64,000 nucleotides of DNA from Mesorhizobium sp. YM1C-6-2 (GTDB lineage Bacteria > Pseudomonadota > Alphaproteobacteria > Rhizobiales > Rhizobiaceae): contig NZ_RCIZ01000010.1 in NCBI RefSeq assembly GCF_003666685.1, forward strand, positions 1 to 64,000. The letters run 5' to 3'. The first letter of the stretch is position 1; every line of letters starts with the position of its first letter. The position numbers and the translations under genes were made by a program. Shown one piece after another: positions 9,907 through 19,679 of the stretch. A model generated the notes under the pieces. The model searched no databases, was not told the origin of the DNA, and was given only the letters and a program-made list of their open reading frames with translations.

Positions 9907-11676
9907 TCAGTTCTGCACGAGTTGACCCATCGCGGTGACTTCAATTCCCGCCGCGTTTGCCTCGTCGGTATCGATGTGCACTTCCGTGAACGAGTTGGCG
10001 CCCACCCGCACCAGGGTCCGCCCGAAGGTGAGGCCGCGATCCTCGTCGCCAACGCGCACGTCGACATACTCCCCGTCCTGGATGCCGAGGCGCTTTGCGT
10101 CGGCGGGGTTGGTGTGGATGTGCCTGGCCGCAATGATGAGGCCGTCGGTGGTGAAGCTTCCGGAGGGCCCCTCGATCGTGACCTGCGGTGTAGCTTCGAT
10201 TCTGCCGCTGTCGCGCACGGGCACGTCAATGCCGAGCGCGAAGCTGTCGGTGCGCGAAACTTCGATCTGCGTGCGCTCGCGCAACGGTCCGAGGATCGCG
10301 ACACGTTCGAGCCTGCCCTTGGGACCGACGAGCGTGACCCTTTCGCCTGCCGCCCAATGGCCTGGCTGTCGCAGCGGCGTCGCCTGGTCGAGCACGTAGC
10401 CCTTTCCGAACAGGGCATCGACCGCCTCGCGCGAGAGGTGGACGTGCCTGGCCGAGACCGCAATCGGCAGGCGCAGCTGGCCCCCCGGCTGGCCGGCCGC
10501 GAGCATCGCCGCCGTCTCGCGGGCGATCATCAGCTGCTCAGCCGTCTCCGTCACGAAGACGCGGACACGCGAACCGTAAGCCTGGATCTGAGACGCCGCG
10601 TGGCCTGACAGGTTCACCCCCATGTTGCGGTCGTGGTCGAGTTGCAGGCCCATGAAGTCCAGACCGTCGCAGATACGCCGACGCATGGAGGGAGAATTCT
10701 CGCCGATGCCCCCGGTGAAGACGATCGCGTCCAGTCCTCCCATGGCTGCCGCATACGCCCCGACATATTTTTTGGCGCGGTAGGCGTAGATCTCGATCGC
10801 GAGCTGGGCTTGGGGGTCTCCCTTCGCTGCCCTGTCTTCGATGTCGCGCATGTCGGACGAGCCTGCCAGCCCTTTCAGCCCGCTTTCGTCGTAGAGCGCG
10901 TCCTCGATCTGCTGCACAGACAGACCGAGTTCGCGCGACAGGAAGCCGAACGCGCCTGGGTCCACGTCACCTGAGCGGGTTCCCATCACCAGCCCCTCGA
11001 GCGGCGTCATCCCCATGGAACTGTCCATGCTGTGCCCGCGGTTGACGGCGCAGACGCTGGCGCCGTTGCCGAGATGAATGCTCACCAGTTGCAGGTCAAA
11101 AAGCGGTCGGTCGATTTCCTCGGCTGCCCTTTCGGCCACATATTTATGGGAGGTTCCATGAAACCCATAGCGGCGCAGGCCCGCCTCTCGCCATCTCGCG
11201 GGCACCGCATAAGTTGTTACGAACGCCGGGTTGCTGAGATGGAAGGCTGTGTCGAAGACCGCGACCTGAGGCAGGTCCGGCCAGAGGCCCCTGCAGAGCC
11301 TGACTGCCTCGAGATTCGCTGGGTTGTGAAGTGGAGCGAGCGGTGACAGCGCCGCGATGGCCTCGACCGTTTCGTCGTCCAGCAGCGTCGGCGAGGAAAA
11401 TCTTGCGCCGCCATGGACGATCCGGTGGCCAATGGCATCGATAGCCTCAACTCCGAACCGCTTCAACGCAGCCGGAACGCCCTTCAGCGCTTCGGTGGGA
11501 CTGCCAAACTCGGCTGCGCCGCGCTCGTCGGTTTCGCCATGCCGGAAGCGGTATTCGCATCCTCTGCTCCGAAAGCGCTCATAAGAACCCTTGAACACTC
11601 CGCGTGTCTCCGTTCCCACGCTGAAGATGCCGAACTTGAGGCTGGAACTGCCGGCGTTGAAGACGAGTACATGCAT
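9907..11676 (-). CDS. Acetate kinase fused to a PduL-type phosphotransacylase
   Basis: A 589-residue two-domain protein. Residues 1 to about 395 are acetate kinase: N-terminal VLVFNAGSSSLKFGIF, GHRIVHGG, FDTAFH, RRYGFHGTSHKYV, LGNGASVCAV and VFTGGIGENS. Residues 401-589 are a PduL-type acyltransferase with the zinc-ligand motifs SARHVHLS and AARHIHTN and the ending HIDTDEANAA. The first half would convert acetyl phosphate plus ADP to acetate plus ATP, the second would convert acetyl phosphate to acetyl-CoA. The ATG at 11676 has AAGGGG upstream; the frame continues upstream but lacks homology. It is convergent with xfp. Confidence 0.93.
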   Translation of the reverse strand: MHVLVFNAGSSSLKFGIFSVGTETRGVFKGSYERFRSRGCEYRFRHGETDERGAAEFGSPTEALKGVPAALKRFGVEAIDAIGHRIVHGGARFSSPTLLDDETVEAIAALSPLAPLHNPANLEAVRLCRGLWPDLPQVAVFDTAFHLSNPAFVTTYAVPARWREAGLRRYGFHGTSHKYVAERAAEEIDRPLFDLQLVSIHLGNGASVCAVNRGHSMDSSMGMTPLEGLVMGTRSGDVDPGAFGFLSRELGLSVQQIEDALYDESGLKGLAGSSDMRDIEDRAAKGDPQAQLAIEIYAYRAKKYVGAYAAAMGGLDAIVFTGGIGENSPSMRRRICDGLDFMGLQLDHDRNMGVNLSGHAASQIQAYGSRVRVFVTETAEQLMIARETAAMLAAGQPGGQLRLPIAVSARHVHLSREAVDALFGKGYVLDQATPLRQPGHWAAGERVTLVGPKGRLERVAILGPLRERTQIEVSRTDSFALGIDVPVRDSGRIEATPQVTIEGPSGSFTTDGLIIAARHIHTNPADAKRLGIQDGEYVDVRVGDEDRGLTFGRTLVRVGANSFTEVHIDTDEANAAGIEVTAMGQLVQN

Positions 11677-12138
11677 GCACTGCCCCTTGTCAGTAGGTGG
11701 TTTACGGTTGACTAACACAGTTTCGCCGAACTGCACGGTGGACGCTAGAACATCGATCGGGTCGCTGGCACGCAGGGCTATCCCCGGTGGCCGGGGTGGC
11801 ATTCAGCAGCGCTTTGAGCACGCCGCGTGTCTGGCCGATATTCGCGTTTTAGCTGGTGGCAACACGGTTCGCATCCGAGTTTTTTGGGCCGACTGGCGGA
11901 AGGAATAGCGAAGGAGGCGCTTCTACTGATGGCAAGCAGGCAGGATGCAGACCGCAAACTGGCGCAATCGGCCGTATCTCGCCCGAGAACGGCTTGCGTG
12001 CTCCCGGTCATGCGCCCCATCTTCCTTCCGGTGGCACGCCAGGCCAGTGCGACGTCGCGTTCACGTCGCCCGCCACCCGATGCCGCGAGACAGCCCTGCT
12101 GAGGGAGGCAAGCCACCCTCGGCCTGGTGCTGATGCAG
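11677..12138. other. Non-coding stretch with a relic of a P1B-type ATPase gene
   Basis: On the minus strand at about 11775-11830 the translation reads GQTRGVLKALLNATPAT. This is nearly the same as GQTRGALKELLDAAPAT in the CPG-motif ATPase at 19680-21632. A stop codon lies just upstream and no longer frame survives. It therefore looks like a short leftover of a second metal-ATPase gene. The rest of the stretch shows no supported gene. Confidence 0.4.
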
Positions 12139-12681
12139 TTAATTCTCAGGCCGGGCGGTCCTGTCGAATTTGCCTATGTCAGATTCCTGCGGACCGAGGA
12201 AGCGGCCGAAGCTCCGGATGGTCGGGCCGAACAGGAACGCTTCGTACGGTTCGGGATTGACGTCAGGGAAATCCATGCCGGGCGAGCCGGCAGGCATTCC
12301 GGGCACGGCCAGCCCCGTAGCCCCAGGCCGCTGAGCCAGCAGGCGGTGGATCGCCGCGACGGGCACATGGCCCTCGATCACATAGCCGGCCACCTCGGCG
12401 GTGTGGCACGATGCCAGACCTGCCGGAACACCGAGGCGGTGCTTGAGGCTGTCCATATCGGCGGATTCCACAACCTGCACCGGGAACCCCGCGGCCTCGA
12501 TATGCGCGACCCAGCCATCGCAGCAGCCGCAGGACGGATCCTTGGTGACACTCACCAGAGGCAACGCCCCGGCATGCCCCCACCGTGCCATGGACATCAG
12601 CAGGGGGAGCGCGCCGGCAGCGGCCAGAAGGGCGCGTCGGCTGATGCGGTGATCGGTTCTCATCGTCAAACCTCGTTCCAT
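12139..12681 (-). CDS. DUF411 family exported metal-binding protein
   Basis: A 180-residue protein with an N-terminal export signal that has a twin-arginine-like SRRALLAAAG. The mature part is a DUF411 domain: VTKDPSCGCCDGWVAHIEAAG carries the CGCC cysteines near residue 51, and CHTAEVAGYVIEGHVP and GLAVPGMPAGSPGM follow. Members of this family are found with copper-resistance genes, and this one follows the CopA-like ATPase by about 120 bases on the same strand. A second ATG six codons later (12663) is equally possible. The role in periplasmic copper binding is inferred. Confidence 0.85.
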   Translation of the reverse strand: MERGLTMRTDHRISRRALLAAAGALPLLMSMARWGHAGALPLVSVTKDPSCGCCDGWVAHIEAAGFPVQVVESADMDSLKHRLGVPAGLASCHTAEVAGYVIEGHVPVAAIHRLLAQRPGATGLAVPGMPAGSPGMDFPDVNPEPYEAFLFGPTIRSFGRFLGPQESDIGKFDRTARPEN

Positions 12682-12799
12682 GAATGCATTATCTCTCCGT
12701 CAGGTCAGGGCGCGACGCACGAAGGGTGAGCAGGCGCCGCGCTCGCAGAAGACGTCGGCAGATGCGTGCGCGGGATCGGCTGGCGATGCCACCCGGATA

Positions 12800-15205
12800 T
12801 CATAGCTTCACCGAGCGCAGCCTTGTGGCATTTGCGATGACGCTGACCGAGGATAGCGCCATGGCGGCGGCGGCAATGATCGGCGACAGCAAGATGCCGA
12901 AGAACGGATATAACACTCCGGCCGCGACCGGGACGCCAAGCGCATTATAGATGAAGGCAAAGAACAGGTTCTGGCGGATATTGCCCATGACCGCCTGCGA
13001 CAGTCGGCGGGCGCGGACGATGCCGGTCAGATCGCCCTTGAGCAGGGTGACGCCGGCGCTTTCCATCGCCACGTCGGTGCCGGTGCCCATAGCGATGCCG
13101 ACATCGGCGGCGGCCAGTGCTGGCGCATCGTTGACGCCATCGCCGGCCATTGCCACCACTTCGCCCGCCGCCTTGTGCCGCTGCACGACCTCGCTCTTCT
13201 GGTCGGGCAGGACCTCTGCCTCGACCTCATCAATGCCGAGCTGGCGGGCGACCGCCTTTGCCGTGGTCCAGTTGTCGCCGGTGAGCATCACCACGCGGAT
13301 GCCTTGCGCTTTCAGCGCGGCCAGCGCTTCAGGCGTCGATGGCTTGACCGGATCGGCGATGGCGAAGATCGCGGCGACGCGGCCCTCCACCCCCATGAAG
13401 ATGGCGGTGGCGCCATCCTCGCGCAGCCGGTCGGCCTCAGTGGCCAGCGGTGTGACATCGATGCCTTGCTCAGCAAGAAACTTCGCATTGCCAAGGGGAA
13501 TGCGTTTGCCCTCAATCGTGCCGTAAGCGCCTTTGCCGGTTGGCGAGTCGAAATCCGTGACCGGCGCAATCGTGATGCCGCGCTCTTCGGCGGCGCGGAC
13601 AATGGCAAGCGCCAGCGGATGCTCGCTCGCCCTTTCGACGCTTGCGGCGAGGCGCAAGGCCTCATCCTCCGTAAAACCGGGAGCCGGAACGATTTTCGTG
13701 ACGGCGGGCCGGCCCTCGGTAAGCGTGCCGGTCTTGTCGACAATGATGGTGTCGACCTTTTCCATATGCTCCAATGCCTCGGCGTTCTTGATCAGCACGC
13801 CCGCCTGCGCCCCGCGCCCGACGCCGACCATGATCGACATCGGCGTCGCCAGTCCAAGCGCGCAGGGACAGGCGATGATCAGCACGGAAACCGCCGCGAT
13901 CAGGCCGAAGGAGAAACGTGGTTCCGGTCCCCAGATCGACCAGGCGACAAAAGCAAGGACCGCGACGATGATCACTGCCGGCACGAACCAGCCCGACACC
14001 TGATCGGCGAGGCGCTGGATCGGCGCGCGCGAGCGTTGTGCCTCCGCGACGAGCTGGACGATCTGTGACAGCATGGTGTCGCGGCCGACCTTCTTCGCCT
14101 CGATCACCAGCGCGCCGGACTGGTTCATGGTGCCGCCGATGGCCCTGGAGCCGACCTCCTTGGTCACGGGCATCGATTCCCCGGTCACCATCGATTCATC
14201 GACAGCGCTGCGACCGTCCAGCACCTCGCCATCGACCGGCACCTTCTCGCCGGGGCGCACGCGCAGGCGGTCGCCGACATCAACGGTGTCGAGCTGAACC
14301 TCCTCCTCGGTGCCGTCGTCACGAATGATCCGGGCAGTCTTGGGGGCGAGATCGAGCAATGCGCGGATTGCGCCGCTGGTGCTTTCCCGCGCCCGCAATT
14401 CCAGCACCTGCCCGAGCAACACCAGCACGGTAATGACCGCCGCGGCCTCGAAATACACCGCCACCGACCCGTCACTCTGACGGAACGCATCCGGGAAGAT
14501 CCCGGGCGCAAACGTGGCAATGATGCTGTAGACCCATGCCGCGCCGGTGCCCATGGCGATCAGGGTGAACATGTTGAGGTTGCGCGTGACCAGCGATTGC
14601 CAGCCGCGTTCAAAAAATGGCCAGCCCGCCCAGAGGACGACCGGAGTTGCAAGGATCAGTTGCAGCCAATTCGAGGTCGTCTGGCCGACATAGTGGTTGA
14701 GACCGAGGAGATGGCCACCCATTTCCAGAATGAACACCGGAAGCGTCAGCGCCAGCCCGATCCAGAAGCGCCGTGTCATGTCGATCAGTTCAGGATTGGG
14801 CTCAGCCTCCAGGCTGACCAGCACAGGCTCCAGCCCCATGCCGCAGATCGGGCACGAACCCGGACCGATTTGCCGAACCTCCGGATGCATGGGACAGGTA
14901 TAGACCGTCCCCTCGGGTACCGGCTCTGCCTTTGCCGCCGCCGTTGCAGGATCGAGGTAGCGTTCAGGCTCAGCCAAAAACTTAGAGCGACACCCCGCCG
15001 AACAGAAATAATAGGGCCGCCCGGCATGGTCAGCCTTGTGTTCTGTCGTGTGGGGATCGACCATCATCCTGCAGACCGGGTCCTTGACCTTGTGGGCACT
15101 GTCCGGCGCGGCGGCTGCGTGGTCATGCGCGTGATCGTGCACATCCCCCTCGGCCGAATGAGCGTGAGTCTGGTTCTGGTGATCGTGTTCGGTCTTGCTG
15201 GTCAT
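12800..15205 (-). CDS. copA: Copper-translocating P1B-type ATPase
   Basis: An inner-membrane ATPase of about 801 residues that should export copper. The N terminus is rich in His and Asp (about residues 1-35). It is followed by a YHS/TRASH domain (DPVCRMMV through [10 protein letters not shown]) and a heavy-metal-binding segment YTCPMHPEV...[10 protein letters not shown]. The membrane motif is CPC ([13 protein letters not shown], about residue 445). The phosphorylation site is DKTGTLTEG (about 489) and the hinge is [11 protein letters not shown]. The ATG at 15205 has GAGGA upstream; the frame could begin with TTG at 15280. It lies between the multicopper oxidase and DUF411 genes in one orientation. 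Confidence 0.94.
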   Translation of the reverse strand: MTSKTEHDHQNQTHAHSAEGDVHDHAHDHAAAAPDSAHKVKDPVCRMMVDPHTTEHKADHAGRPYYFCSAGCRSKFLAEPERYLDPATAAAKAEPVPEGTVYTCPMHPEVRQIGPGSCPICGMGLEPVLVSLEAEPNPELIDMTRRFWIGLALTLPVFILEMGGHLLGLNHYVGQTTSNWLQLILATPVVLWAGWPFFERGWQSLVTRNLNMFTLIAMGTGAAWVYSIIATFAPGIFPDAFRQSDGSVAVYFEAAAVITVLVLLGQVLELRARESTSGAIRALLDLAPKTARIIRDDGTEEEVQLDTVDVGDRLRVRPGEKVPVDGEVLDGRSAVDESMVTGESMPVTKEVGSRAIGGTMNQSGALVIEAKKVGRDTMLSQIVQLVAEAQRSRAPIQRLADQVSGWFVPAVIIVAVLAFVAWSIWGPEPRFSFGLIAAVSVLIIACPCALGLATPMSIMVGVGRGAQAGVLIKNAEALEHMEKVDTIIVDKTGTLTEGRPAVTKIVPAPGFTEDEALRLAASVERASEHPLALAIVRAAEERGITIAPVTDFDSPTGKGAYGTIEGKRIPLGNAKFLAEQGIDVTPLATEADRLREDGATAIFMGVEGRVAAIFAIADPVKPSTPEALAALKAQGIRVVMLTGDNWTTAKAVARQLGIDEVEAEVLPDQKSEVVQRHKAAGEVVAMAGDGVNDAPALAAADVGIAMGTGTDVAMESAGVTLLKGDLTGIVRARRLSQAVMGNIRQNLFFAFIYNALGVPVAAGVLYPFFGILLSPIIAAAAMALSSVSVIANATRLRSVKL

Positions 15206-15366
15206 TTTCACGTGTCCTCGGCGTTTATCCTCGGGCTTGCTTTCCACCTGTTCTGCGCTTTCCGATAGCTGGAAGGTCAAGAGGTGATCGTTAGTCCGAA
15301 GTATTGCCCTTTACAGATTGCCTGGCAGAGGGAGCCGACATCCGGCGTCCTCTCCCATCCCTTGAT

Positions 15367-16866
15367 TTATGCGCTGACCGTGAACTCGGTCATCATGCCG
15401 GTCTCAAGGTGCGGCATGTGGTGGCAATGCAGCATCCAGCGCGCGGCCTCGCCAGCCTCGAGCGCAATATCGACCATCGACATTGGCGGGACATACACCG
15501 TGTCGCGCAGTGCGCCACGGACCGCGCGCCCATTCAACCCGACGACCTGGAACACATGCCCGTGCAGATGCATCGGGTGACCCATCATCGACATGTTGTG
15601 GAAGGATAACACGACCCGTTCGCCGTTGCGTGCGGCAAGCGGGCGGTGCTGGCCCCAAACTTCACCGTTGATCGTCCAGACATAGGGCTGCATCGAGCCA
15701 CCGAGCATCACCATATGACTGCGGTCCACCGGCCGGTCCGGCAGGGCATCGGCGGCGATCAGGCGCGATTCCTGAGCAAGGTCGGTGTCGTAGGCAGGCG
15801 CTTCGACCTCTGCCGCGGTGTCGATGCGTCGGACGTCGGCGCCCTGCGTGGCAAGGATCATCCCGGTGCGCTCTCGCGCGCCCTCCCGAAGCGCGAGGAT
15901 CGGCCAGGCGCCGCCCGCCTGCGGCAGGTCGATCTCAAGATCGAGCCGCTGGCCCATGGCCAGGCCGAAGCGCGTGCCCGGGACGGGCTGAACGGCATGT
16001 CCGTCCACCGCGACGAGCCGGGCCTGCGCCTCGCCAGTCTCGATCCAGAATACCGTTGCCGCGGCGGCGTTGATCACCCGCAGGCGGATGCGCCCGCCAC
16101 GCTCGACCGGCACCACCTCGGGGTCCGAAAGGGTGCGGTCGTTGGCAAGATAGGCGTCCCAGTCGTAGTCGTTGAGGTCCATCGCCATTCCTTCCATGGC
16201 GTCCATCCCCATCATCCCGCGCATGGCGCCGTGGTCCATGCCACCCATTGGCATGTTCCCCATCGCGCCGTGATCCATGCTGCCCATGCCCGAGCCGTGG
16301 CCGCCACCGTGACCACCGGCGGTCCCGTGGCCGGCGCTGATCTCGGCCATTACCTCCTCGGGGGCCTTGAACGAGAAATCATGCAGGAACAGCACCACCT
16401 CCTGCCGGTCGGCGGTGACATCCTCGGCGCTGCGCACGATCAGCGGCGCGGCCAGAAGGCGCATTTCGTGCACTGGCACATGCGCGTGCATCCAGTACGT
16501 GCCGGGCAGCGGCGCGAAGTCGTAGGCGCGTGTCTCGCCGGGGGCGAGCATCGGCAAAGGCATGTCGGGCACGCCATCTTGTGTGTTGGGCGGGATCTGG
16601 CCATGCCAGTGGATCAGCGTGTCAACATCGAGATCGTTGCGCAGATCAACCCGGAATCGCGTGCCGGGATCGAGTGTCAGGCCCTGTCCGGCCGGCCCGA
16701 CAAGACCCCAGACGGTGGCGGCGCGACCGTCGATATCCAACGTCCGGCTTGCGGCGCGCAAGGACAGCGGGGCGACGCCCTGCGCTGCCGCGATCCGGGG
16801 TAGATGCGCATAGGCCAGCATGGCTGCGCCAGCGGCAAGAAAGCCGCGTCGTGAAACGGTATTCAT
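15367..16866 (-). CDS. Periplasmic multicopper oxidase with Met/His-rich insert
   Basis: A 499-residue copper oxidase exported by the Tat system (SRRGFLAAGAAM at residues 5-16). The copper sites are all present: HWHG, WMHAHVPVHE, HPMHLHGHVFQV near residue 427, and the C-terminal HCHHMPHLETGMM. Between domains 1 and 2, at about residues 180-232, is a long insert of Met, His and Gly repeats (GSMDHGAMGNMPMGGMDHGA). This is typical of cuprous-oxidase/CopA-type proteins that bind Cu(I). It probably oxidises Cu(I) in the periplasm and is followed by the copper ATPase gene. Confidence 0.92.
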   Translation of the reverse strand: MNTVSRRGFLAAGAAMLAYAHLPRIAAAQGVAPLSLRAASRTLDIDGRAATVWGLVGPAGQGLTLDPGTRFRVDLRNDLDVDTLIHWHGQIPPNTQDGVPDMPLPMLAPGETRAYDFAPLPGTYWMHAHVPVHEMRLLAAPLIVRSAEDVTADRQEVVLFLHDFSFKAPEEVMAEISAGHGTAGGHGGGHGSGMGSMDHGAMGNMPMGGMDHGAMRGMMGMDAMEGMAMDLNDYDWDAYLANDRTLSDPEVVPVERGGRIRLRVINAAAATVFWIETGEAQARLVAVDGHAVQPVPGTRFGLAMGQRLDLEIDLPQAGGAWPILALREGARERTGMILATQGADVRRIDTAAEVEAPAYDTDLAQESRLIAADALPDRPVDRSHMVMLGGSMQPYVWTINGEVWGQHRPLAARNGERVVLSFHNMSMMGHPMHLHGHVFQVVGLNGRAVRGALRDTVYVPPMSMVDIALEAGEAARWMLHCHHMPHLETGMMTEFTVSA

Positions 16867-16938
16867 GATCGTCTCCTTGGGACAGCAGTCCCGTTCTTGA
16901 AAGCGATAGACGCCGCGGACCTCGGCCCGGACGCGCGT

Positions 16939-17364
16939 TCAGAGGAGACGGTGCTTGGGAGGTCGTTCGTTCAGCCCAGGTGCCCGACTGGCGAAGACTG
17001 CACCCGTTGGCAGGTCATGGCTGGCAGGCGCGTAGTCGCTGCCGCCGCCTTCACCAGGGGATGGCAGGAACACCGAAAGACCGGCGCAAAGCAACTCACA
17101 GGCTTCGACATTATCTGAGCCACAGTAATGGTCGCCATCACAGGGATCTTGGCTGCCGGCCACAACGTGCATCATCTCGCCGACATGCACTGAGTGATCC
17201 GGCTCTGCGCCCAAACGCGCCGCGTGCGCCGATGTCACCGTCGTCATGACGACGATCGCGAGTGCGGCAAGCATGGTCACAAGGCGCGAGAACATGCCGG
17301 AAAGATAGGCGCTGGCCACAGGAATGTCCATTGCCCCAGCGTGGCGCCTCTGGCAGTAATTCAT
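16939..17364 (-). CDS. Small exported cysteine-containing protein, first gene of copper block
   Basis: A predicted protein of up to 141 residues. The start is uncertain: ATG codons lie at 17364, 17331 and 17295, and the last would begin directly with the signal peptide MFSRLVTMLAALAIVV...SAHA. After it come a His/Met segment (DHSVHVGEMMHVV) and a cysteine cluster, DPCDGDHYCGSDNVEACELLC. The layout resembles small DUF2946-like proteins near copper genes, but I do not recognise the family with certainty. It lies 72 bases upstream of the multicopper oxidase gene on the same strand. Confidence 0.6.
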   Translation of the reverse strand: MNYCQRRHAGAMDIPVASAYLSGMFSRLVTMLAALAIVVMTTVTSAHAARLGAEPDHSVHVGEMMHVVAGSQDPCDGDHYCGSDNVEACELLCAGLSVFLPSPGEGGGSDYAPASHDLPTGAVFASRAPGLNERPPKHRLL

Positions 17365-17523
17365 CCTAGCATGTAGCTAATAGAAATTGCTCGCCACCAA
17401 TCATGCAACTCATGCAAAAAGAACTCGGTAATATTTTGTGGCTCGGGTTGCTCCTCGGGAGGCCTGATCCCGGCAATTCTCATTGGATGGCATCAGGCCG
17501 CCTTCTGTTTGCTCTTCAGATTC

Positions 17524-18288
17524 TCAACTCAGCATGCCGCCATCCACACGGAACTGCGACCCGGTAATGAAGCTGGATTTCTCACTCGCCAGGAACAGTA
17601 CGGCGTTGGCGATGTCTTCACCCTCGGCATAGCGGCCGAGCGGAATGGAGCGCGCGATATCTTCCTGCGCGGCGCCTGACCCGCTTTCCAGCGAACGCAT
17701 CATCTGCGTGTTAGCGGGCGACGGATGAACCGAATTGACTCGCACCTGATAGGGCGCTGATTCATTCGCAACGATGCGTGTCATGCCGTGAATTGCAAAT
17801 TTCGACGTGACATAGGGTGATACCGGCATTGGCCCTGCCACCAATCCACCGATCGACGAGGTATTGATGACGCTGCCGGATTTTTGAGCATACATCACCG
17901 GCAGGACATATTTCAAACCAAGCCAGCAGCCCCGGACGTTGATGGCCATAACCCGGTCAAAATCCTCGGTCTTCTGATCCACGATCGGCGCCACCTTGCC
18001 TTCAATGCCAGCGTTGTTGAAAAACACATCGATCGTGCCGAATTGAGCGACGGTTTCCTCCACGTAGCGCTTGACATCCTCCTCCTTGGAAACGTCGGCG
18101 GCAATGGTAATCAACTGGTCAGATTGAGCACCAAGATCGGTCGCTCGCGTGACCAGAGCGTCGGCAGAGATGTCAACAATTGCGACCTTGCAGCCCTCTG
18201 ACAGGAATGCCTTGGCCGCAGCCGCGCCGAGGCCGTTCGCGCCACCGGTAATCAGGACAACCTTTCCTGCTAGATCCGAATACGTCAT
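17524..18288 (-). CDS. Short-chain dehydrogenase/reductase
   Basis: A 254-residue classical SDR oxidoreductase. The cofactor motif TGGANGLG is near residues 14-21, D38 follows VAIVDIS (favouring NAD), NNAG is at about 91-94, and the catalytic Ser-Tyr-Lys set is in NTSSIGG and YVTSK. The C terminus SFITGSQFRVDGGMLS is standard. The substrate cannot be told from sequence. It appears to be a single gene with no operon partner. Confidence 0.88.
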   Translation of the reverse strand: MTYSDLAGKVVLITGGANGLGAAAAKAFLSEGCKVAIVDISADALVTRATDLGAQSDQLITIAADVSKEEDVKRYVEETVAQFGTIDVFFNNAGIEGKVAPIVDQKTEDFDRVMAINVRGCWLGLKYVLPVMYAQKSGSVINTSSIGGLVAGPMPVSPYVTSKFAIHGMTRIVANESAPYQVRVNSVHPSPANTQMMRSLESGSGAAQEDIARSIPLGRYAEGEDIANAVLFLASEKSSFITGSQFRVDGGMLS

Positions 18289-18907
18289 GCTTCAACTCCT
18301 TTGGTGGGAAGCTTTCGGAGCTAGCACAGGATCAGCTGCGGGGTGGCCTTTGTAAAGGAGGATGCCCGCGGAGAATTGTGATTACTCAGCTGGCCGAGCG
18401 CCACCTCCATTTGTTCCGCTGATGCCAGTTCGGCGACGGCACGAGATCGTGGAGTGACCGGACCCATCGTACAGTTCACCTGCCGTCCTGGAAGCTGTAC
18501 TCGGCAGCGGCTTCTTGGATGAATCGATACCGCTCTCGAGTTACGCCGCCAGGGTGCGGGCGTTAGCGCCGATGACATGAGTATCCGGCATCCGGGCGGT
18601 AGCAGGACCTGGATTCCGCAGAGCATGTCGGTGTCGATGTTCCCGGCTCGACCTCCACGTGACGTCGTAGTTGGCCGATTGGCGCTCGGGCGAACCGAGA
18701 GGGTAGATGTTCAATCCAAATTTGTTGCAGTCATTTCTTCGCTTGGTTTGTCCTCGATTAGTTTCCACAAGAAGCGGACCGGATCGAACTGGCTCCAGCC
18801 CAAGCGGTCGGTTTGATTCCTATCGGTCTCAAAGTTCGTTGGTCAATTCAACGAGCGACTGCCTCATACGGATAGGGTCTGTCAGATGAGCCAGCAAATC
18901 TGAGCGT
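18289..18907. other. Long intergenic stretch, probably decayed DNA
   Basis: About 620 bases between two minus-strand genes. Short open frames occur on both strands, for example one ending in ARMPDTHVIGANARTLAA at 18541 on the minus strand. None has a recognisable domain, credible start or continuous homology. I see no repeat, RNA or terminator. It is probably eroded gene remains. Confidence 0.35.
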
Positions 18908-19561
18908 TTAAGTCGACTGAAATGCCCTTTCATGCGGAAAATCACCTTTCTCCAAATAAGCTTCTTCTGCACGAGTCGACTCCCGTCTGAGGACCCGATT
19001 GCGGTGCGGATGGCGCCCGAAAGCTGCTAGCACCTCTTTCACGTCTCGGGCCTGCTTCACCAGCGACCGGTAGATCGGCTGAAGCGGGGCAGGGGCCTCC
19101 GCAGCGATTTCCTCGCGAAGCCCTATGAGGCGGTCGATGCCCTGGAGATGATCCGGCCCCTCGCAATGACCGAATGGCAGGCCGTGAACGATCCTGAACC
19201 AAGGCGTTGGCAGCGCGGCGTAGTGGCCATTAGACAACCCATCCAGCGAGAGCGCCAGCGCCGTCGGGTCCTGCGCGAAGGCGCGTGGGCTGCCGCGCCA
19301 GACCGAGCGCGAGAACTGATCCAGCAGGATGATGAGCGCGAGCCTGCCTGCAGGGTCGGTGGCCCAATGATGGAGATTGCCTGCGGCGACCTGTGCGGTG
19401 AGCTCGGAAAAGCGGTCGATGATTTCGCGGTCCGCGCCGCCTCGCATCCGCCAGAACCAGTGATCCCGGTGGACGTCGGGGTCGATTGCCATAGAGCGTC
19501 CCTCGGGGAACCAGAACTGAAGAACCGCACCCCAGGGTTGCTCGTCGGATTCAGTATTCAT
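18908..19561 (-). CDS. DUF924 family protein
   Basis: A 217-residue cytoplasmic protein of the DUF924 family. Landmarks are VLQFWFPEGRSM near the N terminus, then DHWFWRMRGG, ALIILLDQFSRSVWRGSPRAF, ALPTPWFRIVHGLPFGHCE and RNRVLRRESTRAEEAYLEKG. The start is the ATG at 19561, preceded by GGAGGTGG. A longer frame to 19783 runs into the downstream end of the neighbouring ATPase gene and has no homology. Biochemical function is unknown. Confidence 0.88.
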   Translation of the reverse strand: MNTESDEQPWGAVLQFWFPEGRSMAIDPDVHRDHWFWRMRGGADREIIDRFSELTAQVAAGNLHHWATDPAGRLALIILLDQFSRSVWRGSPRAFAQDPTALALSLDGLSNGHYAALPTPWFRIVHGLPFGHCEGPDHLQGIDRLIGLREEIAAEAPAPLQPIYRSLVKQARDVKEVLAAFGRHPHRNRVLRRESTRAEEAYLEKGDFPHERAFQST

Positions 19562-19679
19562 AGCCCCACCTCCGTGAAACCGCTGCTTCCTTGCATTTTG
19601 CAGCGTATCGGAAATTCCATCGTAAGGAAGCGAATTGCCCCCGCGCCGGGGCGCGGGGGCTTTCATCATGGACAACAGC

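Noticed and set aside
17461-17499. Inverted repeat GGCCTGAT ... ATCAGGCC downstream of the SDR gene, considered as a terminator.
   Set aside because: The 23-base spacer is long, the stem is only eight pairs and there is no T run after it on the minus strand.
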